From assembly GCF_958445495.1 (NCBI RefSeq), contig NZ_CAUCSQ010000018.1, forward strand, positions 1 to 64,000: 64,000 nt of DNA, written 5' to 3'. Source of the DNA: an uncultured Bacteroides sp. (GTDB lineage: Bacteria > Bacteroidota > Bacteroidia > Bacteroidales > Bacteroidaceae). Position numbers and translations under genes: made by a program. Shown piece by piece: positions 7,609 through 16,114 of this stretch (position 1 is the stretch's first letter; the number at the start of each line of letters is the position of its first letter). Under the pieces are notes generated by a model. It had not been told where the DNA came from and made no database searches. It saw only the letters and a program-made list of their open reading frames with translations.

Positions 7609-9057
7609 ATGATAGAGCTGACTCAAGAGGAATTGAAGCAATATTTTAGTGAGCCCATTTTTGGAAAGATAGCCGAAACGGCTGATGAACTTGGTCTGGA
7701 GTGTTATGTGGTGGGCGGTTATGTCCGTGATATTTTTCTTCAACGTCCTTCTAAAGATATAGATGTGGTGGTCGTAGGCAGCGGGATTGCGATGGCGGAA
7801 GCGCTGGGCAAGCGTCTGGGCCGCGGCGCCCATGTTTCCGTGTTTAAGAATTTCGGAACGGCACAGGTGAAGTATAAGGGGACGGAGGTCGAATTTGTGG
7901 GGGCGCGCAGGGAGTCGTACCAGCGGGACTCGCGGAAACCGATTGTGGAAGACGGCACGCTGGAGGACGACCAGAACCGCCGGGACTTTACCATCAATGC
8001 TCTTGCCGTCTGTCTGAACAGGGCGCGTTTCGGCGAACTGGTGGACCCGTTCGGCGGCATGGAGGACATGAAGGAGAAGACGATTCGTACTCCGCTCGAC
8101 CCGGACATAACGTTCAGCGACGACCCTTTGCGGATGATGCGCTGCATCCGTTTCGCTACCCAGCTCGGGTTTTACATTGATGACGATACGTTCGATTCGC
8201 TTTGCCGCAACAGGGAGCGTATCGGGATTATTTCCCGTGAGCGCATCGCGGACGAGCTGAATAAGATTATCCTTTCGCCCGTTCCTTCCAAGGGGTTCAT
8301 TGATTTGGACCGCAGCGGGCTATTGCCGCTGATTTTCCCTGAGCTGGTGGCTTTGCAGGGGGTGGAGACGCGGAACGGCCGTTCGCACAAGGATAATTTC
8401 TACCATACGCTGGAGGTGCTTGACAACATCAGCGGGAAGACGGACAATCTCTGGCTGCGGTGGGCGGCTTTGCTGCATGACATTGCCAAGCCGGCGACCA
8501 AGCGTTGGGAGCCTAAGGCGGGGTGGACGTTCCACAACCATAATTTTATCGGTGAGAAGATGATTCCGAATATTTTCCGTAGGATGAAGTTGCCGATGAA
8601 TGAGAAGATGAAGTATGTGCAGAAGCTGGTGGGGCTGCACATGCGTCCGATTGTCATTGCGGATGACGTGGTGACGGATTCGGCAGTCCGCCGTCTGCTT
8701 TTCGAGGCAGGGGACGACATCGACGACTTGATGACGTTGTGCGAGGCGGATATCACTTCCAAGAATATGGAGCGCAAGCAGCGTTTCCTGAATAATTTCC
8801 AGTTGGTGCGCCAAAAGTTGAAGGACCTGGAGGAAAAAGACCGTATCCGTAACTTCCAGCCTCCGGTGAGCGGGGAGGAAATCATGGAGACTTTCGGCTT
8901 GCAGCCTTGCCGGGAGGTGGGGGCTTTGAAAAGCGCGATAAAGGATGCGATTCTGGACGGGGTGATTCCTAATGAGTATGAGGCGGCACGCGCTTTTATG
9001 CTGGAGCGGGCGGAGAAGATGGGACTGGCGCCTGTGCGGCAGGGTGGTGGTTTGTGA
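7609..9057 (+). CDS. cca: tRNA nucleotidyltransferase (CCA-adding type) with HD domain
   Basis: Adds or repairs the 3'-CCA of tRNAs in the cytoplasm. The 482-residue protein is a class II nucleotidyltransferase: GGYVRD near residue 36, the metal-binding DIDVVVVGSG near 50 and RRDFTINAL near 125 form the polymerase-beta-like head, followed by the RNA-binding region (DPLRMMRCIRFATQLGF). The C-terminal half carries an HD phosphohydrolase domain with HDIAKP. HD-fused forms are usual in Bacteroidetes. The ATG at 7609 sits about 20 nt after a clear -7 box. Sequence alone cannot say whether it does the whole CCA addition. No operon partner is visible. Confidence 0.92.
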   Translation: MIELTQEELKQYFSEPIFGKIAETADELGLECYVVGGYVRDIFLQRPSKDIDVVVVGSGIAMAEALGKRLGRGAHVSVFKNFGTAQVKYKGTEVEFVGARRESYQRDSRKPIVEDGTLEDDQNRRDFTINALAVCLNRARFGELVDPFGGMEDMKEKTIRTPLDPDITFSDDPLRMMRCIRFATQLGFYIDDDTFDSLCRNRERIGIISRERIADELNKIILSPVPSKGFIDLDRSGLLPLIFPELVALQGVETRNGRSHKDNFYHTLEVLDNISGKTDNLWLRWAALLHDIAKPATKRWEPKAGWTFHNHNFIGEKMIPNIFRRMKLPMNEKMKYVQKLVGLHMRPIVIADDVVTDSAVRRLLFEAGDDIDDLMTLCEADITSKNMERKQRFLNNFQLVRQKLKDLEEKDRIRNFQPPVSGEEIMETFGLQPCREVGALKSAIKDAILDGVIPNEYEAARAFMLERAEKMGLAPVRQGGGL

Positions 9058-9150
9058 ATGGTGGGGCATGTTTTTTGCTGGGCTTCGATGTTCTCATTAT
9101 TGCTGTAAGCCTTTATTTTCCGTTTTGTAAAGAATAAAGTTACCGGATAT

Positions 9151-9181
9151 TTTGCTATCCGGAACAGTTTCACTATCTTTG
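9151..9181 (+). promoter_or_regulatory. Consensus promoter of the small RNA before the Abi_2 remnant
   Basis: TTTG (9151-9154), exactly 19 bp, then TATCTTTG (9174-9181): an exact match to the Bacteroides housekeeping promoter. Initiation is expected near 9188. Confidence 0.75.
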
Positions 9182-9187
9182 TGGCAT

Positions 9188-9238
9188 TAGAACCTGCCAA
9201 GCCTCTTAACAATGCTCAAATCGGCGGGTCGTTTTTTT
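9188..9238 (+). ncRNA. Candidate AbiF-associated small RNA
   Basis: A transcript from the promoter at 9151-9181 would be about 50 nt long. It folds with a 7-bp stem, ACCTGCC (9192-9198) with GGCGGGT (9223-9229, one G-U pair), around a 24-nt loop, and ends in a run of seven T (9232-9238), a rho-independent terminator. It ends about 12 nt before the ATG of a broken Abi_2/AbiF gene. I recall that a structured RNA motif is known directly upstream of abiF genes and that such RNAs are thought to act as antitoxins; the position and shape fit. The identity is an inference, not a covariance-model match. Confidence 0.6.
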
Positions 9239-9249
9239 ATTATACCTAT

Positions 9250-9595
9250 ATGAAAGAGAACTTCACCAAGCCGTATTCCTCTCCGAAACAAATCGTCCGG
9301 ATATTGAAAGAGCGCGGGTATGCTTATGGATGATGAGCAGAAAGTTGAGAATTATTTGATGAACATCGGTTATCATCGGCTGTCAGCTTATATCTATCCT
9401 TTTTATAAAAATCCCAAAAACGATTTGGTTCTGAAAGAAGGAGTGTCTTTTGAACAAGTTCTGGCGCTTTACCGTTTTGACAAGAAACTGCGTATCCTTC
9501 TTTTCAATGAGATGGAAAAGATTGAGGTGGCTATTCGGAGTGTCTTGACTAATATAGGATGTCAAGAACTGAATGACAGATATTGTTTTCAGTTA
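9250..9595 (+). pseudogene. Broken Abi_2/AbiF family abortive-infection gene
   Basis: The reading frame opens at ATG 9250 (MKENFTKPYSSPKQIVRILKERG) and is lost at a GGG near 9316-9318. Removing one G joins it to the downstream frame MLMDDEQKVENYLMNIGYHR, LSAYIYPF, LYRFDKKLRILLFNEMEKI and VAIRS, which is classic Abi_2 N-terminal sequence. Homology then stops at about residue 110 (QELNDRYCF) of a family of about 300 residues, so the second half, where the HEPN RNase motif should be, is missing. There are thus two lesions, a +1 frameshift and a 3' truncation ending at a terminator. The intact family are HEPN-type toxins of phage defence. The protein is almost certainly inactive, though the upstream RNA and its promoter look intact. 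Confidence 0.8.
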
Positions 9596-9606
9596 CTCCC
9601 CCCCCT

Positions 9607-9645
9607 AAAAAAACAACCGATTCACAATGAACCGGTTGTTTTTTT
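9607..9645. terminator. Bidirectional terminator
   Basis: AAAAAAACAACCG (9607-9619) and CGGTTGTTTTTTT (9633-9645) are perfect complements around a 13-nt loop. It can end both the Abi_2 remnant (plus) and the M60 peptidase operon (minus), whose last stop codon is about 100 bp to the right. Confidence 0.85.
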
Positions 9646-9748
9646 CTCATTGAATATATTTTCCTTTTAACTTGCTGTTTTTAAGTGATAAAACCCATGC
9701 AAAAGGGATTTCTTTCATTTCACTTGCCAGCGATTGACCGGGGCTCTC

Positions 9749-12658
9749 TTATCTTGCCCCGAAAACCAATGTGCGCTTGCCGTCCCACGATACCGCTTCG
9801 ATGCGGGTAGCCCCTTCGGGATACCGCACGAAAGTGCTCGTATTATCCATTCTCCCTGTTCCGGCGATGCAGACCTCAACCATTTCGTCTCCGGCATAGG
9901 TCTCGAAGGCTGCCACATTTTTCCATACCGAGTGAGAAATGGTTTTTGACAGTTCTCCGGAGGTGATTCCCTGACCGAAAGTGCCTTGTACGGGAAGTTG
10001 TTTTTTGTACGCTTCCAGGCTGTTGGCGGAGATGTAATAGAGGACCGGGGTGGGAACTTTGGGTTTGCTCTGCCCGTAAGTCCGAATCTCGTCTACCATC
10101 GCTTGGGTGATGGTGACCTGCTTCGGACCGCCGTAGTCTCCGACTCTCATGTCATAGGTGCGCAGCAATCCGATTTTTTCCAGGAACTCGGTCATGTCCA
10201 TTCCCGATGCGTCTATCAGACGCCTCATGAAGTCCGCGTACCGTTTGCCCGGTTCGTTTTTAGGATTGTGCTCCTGGATAGCCGACCAATGCACGTCGGG
10301 CCAGAAATCAGGCCTGTGCCACGGAGCGCCTTCCGCCAGCATGAAGAAAAGGGAAAGCTGCCACAGGGGAGCCAGGGACACGAACTGGTCTGCCTGGTAA
10401 TATGTGCCGTTCTTGGCGTCTTCGACGAGCCCGCCTCCGTGGGTCAGATAGGGCTTGCCTTTAATCAGCGCATCGTTCAGGTAAGCGTTGACACGGTCGC
10501 CGTATTGTTTGTCCGTATATCCGTCTCTTTTGTATGTCGTGTGTTCCAGGCGGCATTCGCCGTCATGCAACAGGTATAAGACTTGTTGGGCGTAAATATT
10601 GTTCGTCACTTCCGCCCAGCCGGCGCCTTTCATCTGTGCCACTTGGTTGCCGTGTCCGAATTCATGGCCGAATACCCAGAGGTTGCTTAGGAACATGCTT
10701 CTGTTGAGCATCGTTTCTTCTGTGTTGGGGAAGTTGGCGCAGCTTCCTCCCCAGTTGGGGTTGTCTCCCCACGAACGCACGCCTAATATGCGGTTCCGGG
10801 GAACTGCATTGTTTTTGACGAGCCCCATCATCGTGTATTCTATCGTCATCAGTTCGTCATGCATCTTCATCACGTCTTCGATATCGTCCGGACAATAAGT
10901 GTTGAATGCCTGCACCGTATTGATTAGCTGCACCAGCTCGCCGGAGACGTCTATCATCGCATTGCTGATGGACAGACGCTGGGCGCAGTCGTTAGCCAGG
11001 GCGAGGATGCGTTTCCAGTCGGCATTCGTATGTCCGGCGCGTACATCCCAGAATCCGATTTCGTTTCCGTTGCATACGTGTATCTTTACCGCAGGGGCGG
11101 GGTCGTCCGTCTTCGTCCAGTATTGTATGTAGCCTGTGCCGCTCACGTTGGCGTCCACCGTGTTCAGCCCGCTTTTCAAGGTGACGGTCTGTTTGGGTCT
11201 TACATTCGCGCGCCAATCGCAGATATATAAATCCAGCATTTGGTCACCTATCTCGTCTCCTACGAATATGATGTACTTTTTACCCTGTTCGAAAAACAGT
11301 CCGGTCGGATTGTCGCAAGCGCTCCGTTGGCCTATCGTCAGCTCGCTGCCTGTTATTTCCGGGTCTTTGCATGATTGGTAAGTGCGCACCCTGAACTCAT
11401 GCGCGTATGTGCCGTTCAGAAGTTCCTGAGCCACGGCGCGGACCATCGGATGGGTAATCTTGGCGATGTCCGCTTGCGTGGTGGTCGGTTTCAACCGGGA
11501 AAAGACGTTATCTTCGAAGTAAGCGGCATCCGCCGTGAGGTCGAAATCGTTTCCTTCCGCTTTCTGGAAACATTCAAACTCGGCAATGGCGACGCTTCCT
11601 ACCGATGCGCGTTCCATAGTGAGACGCAGATGGGTCGGGTTGACCGCTCCGTCTAAATCCACTTGGATGGTTGATTTGAATTCGGTTTCGTCGAATGAAC
11701 CGCATTTGATCCATTCCGCGCTTGTTTCGGATTTGTAGGCGATTTCCCCTTTAGTCATTCCTGACGTGATATCCGCGCCCGGTTTCTGGGTCATTCTGAC
11801 GTAACTCACTTTCTCCGTTCCTGCCGCTAGTGTGTAGTCGAAGATAATAGGCTGGGTGGGGTCTTTGGCATTTTTACCCGAACCGTAGAATGTGTTCAGC
11901 TTGTCGTCGATGGAGAGTTCCGGGGTTTGCACGCCGTAAATAGTGCCTTGTATCATTTCTACCGACTCGACTTTTATTTTCGTGTCCGGCTTGATAACTT
12001 CGTCTACATCGGCAGCTTCTTGTTCCACCGGAATCTCTACGACCACAGGCTCCCCTTCCAGGTCGGTGGATTCTATATGAATCACGTCCCTGCGTATTTC
12101 CAGGCTTGTGTTGGCTGTCACCTTATATTCGTAGGCCGATTCTGTCATGCCTCTCGACGCCGGCTTTTCCACCAGTGTCAGCCATCCTTCTTCGTTCCGG
12201 CACGTATGCGCTACGTTGGCAGTCACTTTGATGATGAATGTCTGTTCCTCTTTCGACAATAATTTAGACTCGGTGTCTACCAGTATCGCAGGTTCCGAAC
12301 CTAACTGGACAACGCGGAAGGTGATGTTTTCCACACCGGCGCCGCGGAGCACAAAGACTGCCTCGCGTGTGCCCATGCCTTCGTTGGGGGAGACGGTGAG
12401 CGATAGTATGTGTGTGTTCGAAGCGGTCAGCCCGATGGATGTCTTACACCAGTCGTAGCCGCCTGAGGCTTGGGGAAGCAATTCCCAGTCCGACAGGTTG
12501 GTGCGTATTTTTATTGTTTCGCTTTTTCCCTCGATAGGTATGTTCAGTACGTTGCTTTCGAGTTCCAGAGTCAGATAAGGGTCAATCAGTTCATCTTTCG
12601 AGTCGCCGCATGCGAATACGAAAAGAATTAGTAATAAATATGGATAAATATTTTTCAT
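9749..12658 (-). CDS. M60-like (enhancin/mucinase) metallopeptidase lipoprotein with BACON domains
   Basis: Predicted cell-surface glycoprotein-degrading zinc peptidase. The 969-residue protein has a lipoprotein leader (lipobox FACGDS, Cys17), two BACON-type Ig domains (about 30-118 and 122-213; BACON domains are often linked to mucin or glycan contact), a discoidin-like domain (about 225-370) and the M60 catalytic region from about 450. The gluzincin motif is HEFGH at 665-669 with the third ligand candidate Glu683 in GWAEVTNN, fitting HExxH-X(8-28)-E. It is the last gene of the SusC-SusD-sulfatase-sulfatase operon on the minus strand. M60 enzymes in Bacteroides cleave O-glycosylated mucin-like proteins, so with two sulfatases beside it the natural target is sulfated mucin; substrate is inferred. 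Confidence 0.9.
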   Translation of the reverse strand: MKNIYPYLLLILFVFACGDSKDELIDPYLTLELESNVLNIPIEGKSETIKIRTNLSDWELLPQASGGYDWCKTSIGLTASNTHILSLTVSPNEGMGTREAVFVLRGAGVENITFRVVQLGSEPAILVDTESKLLSKEEQTFIIKVTANVAHTCRNEEGWLTLVEKPASRGMTESAYEYKVTANTSLEIRRDVIHIESTDLEGEPVVVEIPVEQEAADVDEVIKPDTKIKVESVEMIQGTIYGVQTPELSIDDKLNTFYGSGKNAKDPTQPIIFDYTLAAGTEKVSYVRMTQKPGADITSGMTKGEIAYKSETSAEWIKCGSFDETEFKSTIQVDLDGAVNPTHLRLTMERASVGSVAIAEFECFQKAEGNDFDLTADAAYFEDNVFSRLKPTTTQADIAKITHPMVRAVAQELLNGTYAHEFRVRTYQSCKDPEITGSELTIGQRSACDNPTGLFFEQGKKYIIFVGDEIGDQMLDLYICDWRANVRPKQTVTLKSGLNTVDANVSGTGYIQYWTKTDDPAPAVKIHVCNGNEIGFWDVRAGHTNADWKRILALANDCAQRLSISNAMIDVSGELVQLINTVQAFNTYCPDDIEDVMKMHDELMTIEYTMMGLVKNNAVPRNRILGVRSWGDNPNWGGSCANFPNTEETMLNRSMFLSNLWVFGHEFGHGNQVAQMKGAGWAEVTNNIYAQQVLYLLHDGECRLEHTTYKRDGYTDKQYGDRVNAYLNDALIKGKPYLTHGGGLVEDAKNGTYYQADQFVSLAPLWQLSLFFMLAEGAPWHRPDFWPDVHWSAIQEHNPKNEPGKRYADFMRRLIDASGMDMTEFLEKIGLLRTYDMRVGDYGGPKQVTITQAMVDEIRTYGQSKPKVPTPVLYYISANSLEAYKKQLPVQGTFGQGITSGELSKTISHSVWKNVAAFETYAGDEMVEVCIAGTGRMDNTSTFVRYPEGATRIEAVSWDGKRTLVFGAR

Positions 12659-12784
12659 GTGCTGGTTTGTTTATAGGTAAATGAATCCACACTGCTTGCA
12701 GAATGAGTTTGTCGTCCGGCGTCTGTCCGGTGAAACCCGTTTGCAAGCAATCTGTTATTTATTCTTCTGTTTTTCAGTTCAATC

Positions 12785-14308
12785 CTACTTGGGCAGTGTC
12801 ACTGAGAAATGCGCATTGGGAGTATGTTGTTCAAGTATGACGGATTTCAGCTTCTCTACCACTTCCGGGTGTTGGAGCGCTACGTCCTTGTCTTCGTGGA
12901 TGTCCGTTTTCAGATTGTAAAGGAAAGGTTGCCCTTTCTTCACCAGGAGCTTCCAGTCGTCCATACGTACGGCTATCTGATTCGTTTCGTTGAACTCCCA
13001 ATACAGGAAATCGTGCTTTTTCTGCTTTTTCTTGCCCAGCAGGGTGGGAGCGAAAGAAATCCCGTCGAAATAGTCCGTCTCTTTTTCTTTGTTGCGGTAT
13101 TTTTTTTCATAATTCTTGATGCCTGCCACTTCGCAGAAGGTGGGCATCAGGTCGTAGAAGGCGCAGATGTGGTCGTTGACTTGTCCTGCAGGGATTCGTC
13201 CCGGCCAGCGGGCGATGAACGGGATGCGGATGCCGCCTTCGTAACATTGGCGTTTCAATCCGCGCAGTTTTCCGTCTCTGCCGAAGAAAGTGGGGTCTGC
13301 CCCTCCTTCTTCGTGGGGGCCGTTGTCGCTGGAGAAGATAACCAGGGTGTTTTCATCCAGCCCTTTTTCTTTCAGCTTTTTCAATACTTCGCCTACGTAA
13401 TAGTCCAGGCGGGTAATCATGCCGGCAAATTGGGCGTGCGTATGGGTTATCGCGTTGTAGCGCGAGCCTTTGCTGCCTTTGAACACCTTGTCAGGATTGA
13501 ACTTCTCCTTGTATTCGTTCAATATGGAGTCTTCCGGTTGTACGAGTTCCGCATGGGGAAGGGTGTAGGTGAGTATGCCGAAGAACGGCTGTTCGCCGTC
13601 TTGCTTGTCCAGCCACTCCATCGCTTTCTGATGGATGATGTCGGCGGAGTATTGCGACCGTTTCCGGTAGTCGGCGCCGAACATCGGGTGTTGGATGTTC
13701 TCTTCCATAACCACCCGCACCACTCCTGTGTCGCCCAACGCTTTGCTGTAACGGTTCAGGAAGTTGGGGTAGTAGAGGTGTGCCTGGAACTGGCAGATGT
13801 AGCCGTAATATTCGTCTATGCCCCGTTTGTCGGGGGTGGAGCAGGAACCTTCGTAGCCTCCCGCCCATTTGCCGAACATGCCGGTGGCGTAGCCGTTGTC
13901 TTTCATGATTTCGGGCAGGATAACGTGTTCCGGGTCGTAGGGATGCTGGCCTACTACCGACGGTTCTTCGTTGTTGCCGTACATGACGGTGGAGGCTTGT
14001 CTCCAGTATTCCTTGTTGCCTCTGACCTCACAGTGTCCGGTGTGTTGCCCTGTCATGAACGAGGCTCTGGAGGGTGCGCTGACCGGGCTGCCGGCATACG
14101 CTTGCGTGAACCGCATGCCTTCGCCTGCCATGGCATCTATGTGTGGGGTGCGTATGAAGGGTTGGCCGTAACATCCCAGGTCGCCGTATCCCATATCGTC
14201 GCAGAGGATGAACAGGATGTTGGGCTTTGCGTTTTTCTTCTGCCCGTTGGCGGAAAGGGTGGAGAGGAGGAATGCGCCGCCGATTAATGAGATGGATTTA
14301 TAATTCAT
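12785..14308 (-). CDS. S1-family sulfatase, serine type (first of pair by coordinate)
   Basis: Periplasmic or surface sulfatase removing O-sulfate from glycans. The 507-residue protein has a signal peptide (ending near SANGQ), the metal-binding CDDMGYGDLGCYG (Asp37-Asp38) and the active-site motif S-A-P-S-R at residues 77-81. The first residue is Ser, not Cys, so formylglycine maturation needs an anaerobic sulfatase-maturating enzyme, which is not in this window. SSDNGPHEEGG and a conserved GMFGKW region complete the S1 fold. I chose ATG 14308 over an earlier in-frame ATG at 14374 because it begins the signal peptide and avoids the neighbouring intergenic DNA. It is fourth gene of the PUL 1 operon. 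The subfamily and the sulfate position attacked cannot be read from sequence with confidence. Confidence 0.93.
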   Translation of the reverse strand: MNYKSISLIGGAFLLSTLSANGQKKNAKPNILFILCDDMGYGDLGCYGQPFIRTPHIDAMAGEGMRFTQAYAGSPVSAPSRASFMTGQHTGHCEVRGNKEYWRQASTVMYGNNEEPSVVGQHPYDPEHVILPEIMKDNGYATGMFGKWAGGYEGSCSTPDKRGIDEYYGYICQFQAHLYYPNFLNRYSKALGDTGVVRVVMEENIQHPMFGADYRKRSQYSADIIHQKAMEWLDKQDGEQPFFGILTYTLPHAELVQPEDSILNEYKEKFNPDKVFKGSKGSRYNAITHTHAQFAGMITRLDYYVGEVLKKLKEKGLDENTLVIFSSDNGPHEEGGADPTFFGRDGKLRGLKRQCYEGGIRIPFIARWPGRIPAGQVNDHICAFYDLMPTFCEVAGIKNYEKKYRNKEKETDYFDGISFAPTLLGKKKQKKHDFLYWEFNETNQIAVRMDDWKLLVKKGQPFLYNLKTDIHEDKDVALQHPEVVEKLKSVILEQHTPNAHFSVTLPK

Positions 14309-14402
14309 TCTGTTGTTCTTTAATAGGTGTTGCCCTGATTGGCACGACGCATCTCCCGGCAGATGTGAAAACATGCCGGGGAGCGTGCCGTTATCTTCGG
14401 GA

Positions 14403-15968
14403 TTATTGGTTGATTAACTCTTTCTGCTCGCGCACACCTTTCAGGATGGCTTGTAATTCCGCTACCTTTTCCGGCATTTGGGGGGCGTAGTTGATAACTT
14501 CTTTCACTTCGTCCATCTTGTAGAGCTGCGGCTCTTTGGAGCTGCCGGTTTCTACTTTGGGACCCCACTGAATCATCTTCGGGCCGTCATGCGGTTCGAT
14601 GTATTTCCAGTCTTTGGTGCGTACGGACATCGTGTGGTTGGCTGCTTGTTCAATGACCCAGGGGCGGTCTTTCTTTTCCTTGCCCAGCCAGCTTCCCAGG
14701 AAGTCATAGCTGTCCGGAGCCGAGCCTTTGGGCATGGTGGCTCCTGTCAGGGCTGCCAGGGAGGCGAGCCAGTCTATCTGGGACACCAGCAGGTCGGAGG
14801 TCTTGCCTTTTTTTACTTCTTTGGGCCAGCTTACGATGGCGGGAATGCGGGTTCCTCCTTCAAATGCGCTGTATTTGTTGCCTCTGAGGGGGCCTGTAGG
14901 GCTGTGTCCGTTCAGGAGTTCTTCGGCTTTGTCGTCATAGCCGTCGTCTACTACCGGGCCGTTGTCGCTTGACAGGATTATCAGGGTGTTTTCCCTCAGA
15001 CCCAGTTTTTCCAGCGTGTTGAGGATTTCGCCTACGCTATAGTCGAACTGTACGATGGCGTCGCCTCTCAGTCCCATCGGGGTCTTTCCTCTGAAACGGT
15101 CGTGCGGGAAGCGGGGGACGTGTACGTCGTTGGTGGCGAAATAGAGGAAGAAGGGTTTGTCTTTGTTTTCCTCAATGAATCGGATGGCATGGGTCGTCAG
15201 GGAGTCGGCGATGTTTTCGTCTTTCCAGAGCGCCTTGCCTCCGCCTTTCATGAAGCCAATGCGGGAAATGCCGTTAACGATGGACATGTCGTGTCCGTGG
15301 CTGGGTTTCAGGTTGTACAGAAGTTCCGGGTTGCTTTTGCCGGTGGGTTCGCCTTCGAAGTTTTTCTGGTAGCTGACTTCGATGGGGGCACTGGGGTCGT
15401 AGTTCGCTACTTTCCCGTTTTCGATATATACGCAAGGCACGCGGTCGGCTGTGGCTGCCATGATGTAATGGTAGTCGAAGCCCAGGTCGCCCAGTGCGCA
15501 GGGAAGCGGGGCGTTCCAGTCTTGTGTGCCGGCTTTGTCGCCGAGTCCCAAGTGCCATTTGCCGATGGCGCCGGTGGCGTAGCCTGCGCTTTTGAACATG
15601 TCTGCCATTGTATATTGTTCCGGCCGGATAATCATTCCTGCGTTGCCTGCCGCTACGTCTGTTCCTTTTTTGCGCCAGGCGTATTCTCCTGTCAGCATGG
15701 AATAACGGGAAGGGGTACTGGTGGCGGCGGTAGCATGGGCGTTGGTGAAAAGAAGGCCTGATTTAGCCAGACGGTTGACGTTGGGGGTTTCTACGTTTTT
15801 AGCTCCGTAGCATTGCAGGTCTCCGTAACCGAGGTCATCGGCATAAATGAATACGACGTTGGGGATTTTCGATTTCTCGGATACGGCTTTTCCCGGTGTT
15901 TTGTCTGCTGCGGTAGTTGTGATACAAACAGTAGAGGACAACAGGGTGAATAACAAAGGTTGTTTCAT
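14403..15968 (-). CDS. S1-family sulfatase, serine type (second of pair by coordinate)
   Basis: A 521-residue sulfatase with a signal peptide (MKQPLLFTLLSSTVCITTTA), DDLGYGDLQCYGAKN near residue 44 for calcium binding, the serine-type maturation motif S-T-P-S-R at 84-88, GKWHLGLG and SSDNGPVVDDGYDD. It shares only the general fold with the neighbouring sulfatase, so the pair is not a recent duplication and probably attacks different sulfate positions. It looks to me most like the sulfatase groups that include galactose-3-sulfatases of mucin users, but this is a weak impression. It is third gene of the PUL 1 operon, first after susD, separated from it by a long hairpin at 16024-16087. Confidence 0.93.
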   Translation of the reverse strand: MKQPLLFTLLSSTVCITTTAADKTPGKAVSEKSKIPNVVFIYADDLGYGDLQCYGAKNVETPNVNRLAKSGLLFTNAHATAATSTPSRYSMLTGEYAWRKKGTDVAAGNAGMIIRPEQYTMADMFKSAGYATGAIGKWHLGLGDKAGTQDWNAPLPCALGDLGFDYHYIMAATADRVPCVYIENGKVANYDPSAPIEVSYQKNFEGEPTGKSNPELLYNLKPSHGHDMSIVNGISRIGFMKGGGKALWKDENIADSLTTHAIRFIEENKDKPFFLYFATNDVHVPRFPHDRFRGKTPMGLRGDAIVQFDYSVGEILNTLEKLGLRENTLIILSSDNGPVVDDGYDDKAEELLNGHSPTGPLRGNKYSAFEGGTRIPAIVSWPKEVKKGKTSDLLVSQIDWLASLAALTGATMPKGSAPDSYDFLGSWLGKEKKDRPWVIEQAANHTMSVRTKDWKYIEPHDGPKMIQWGPKVETGSSKEPQLYKMDEVKEVINYAPQMPEKVAELQAILKGVREQKELINQ

Positions 15969-16023
15969 TCTGCAGATTTTATTAATGATTTATAAGTTTG
16001 CAAATATATCACTCTATTTCATT

Positions 16024-16087
16024 AAAAACAACCTTATCATCCATTATAGTCATTAATATCGTATTTATAGATGATAAAGTTGTTTTT
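16024..16087. other. Intercistronic hairpin downstream of susD (PUL 1)
   Basis: The arms AAAAACAACCTTATCATC (16024-16041) and 16070-16087 are complementary at 17 of 18 positions around a 28-nt loop, and on the minus strand the second arm is followed by TTTTTAATG. It sits between the SusD stop and the sulfatase start, so it could be a leaky terminator or an mRNA-stabilising 3' structure that keeps susCD transcript above that of the enzymes. Confidence 0.7.
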
Positions 16088-16114
16088 TTGCTTGATTCTC
16101 AGTAAAATATACTT

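Noticed and set aside
12809..14287. 492-residue plus-strand frame opposite the sulfatase
   Set aside because: Antisense shadow of a gene with intact S1 sulfatase motifs; nothing supports translation.
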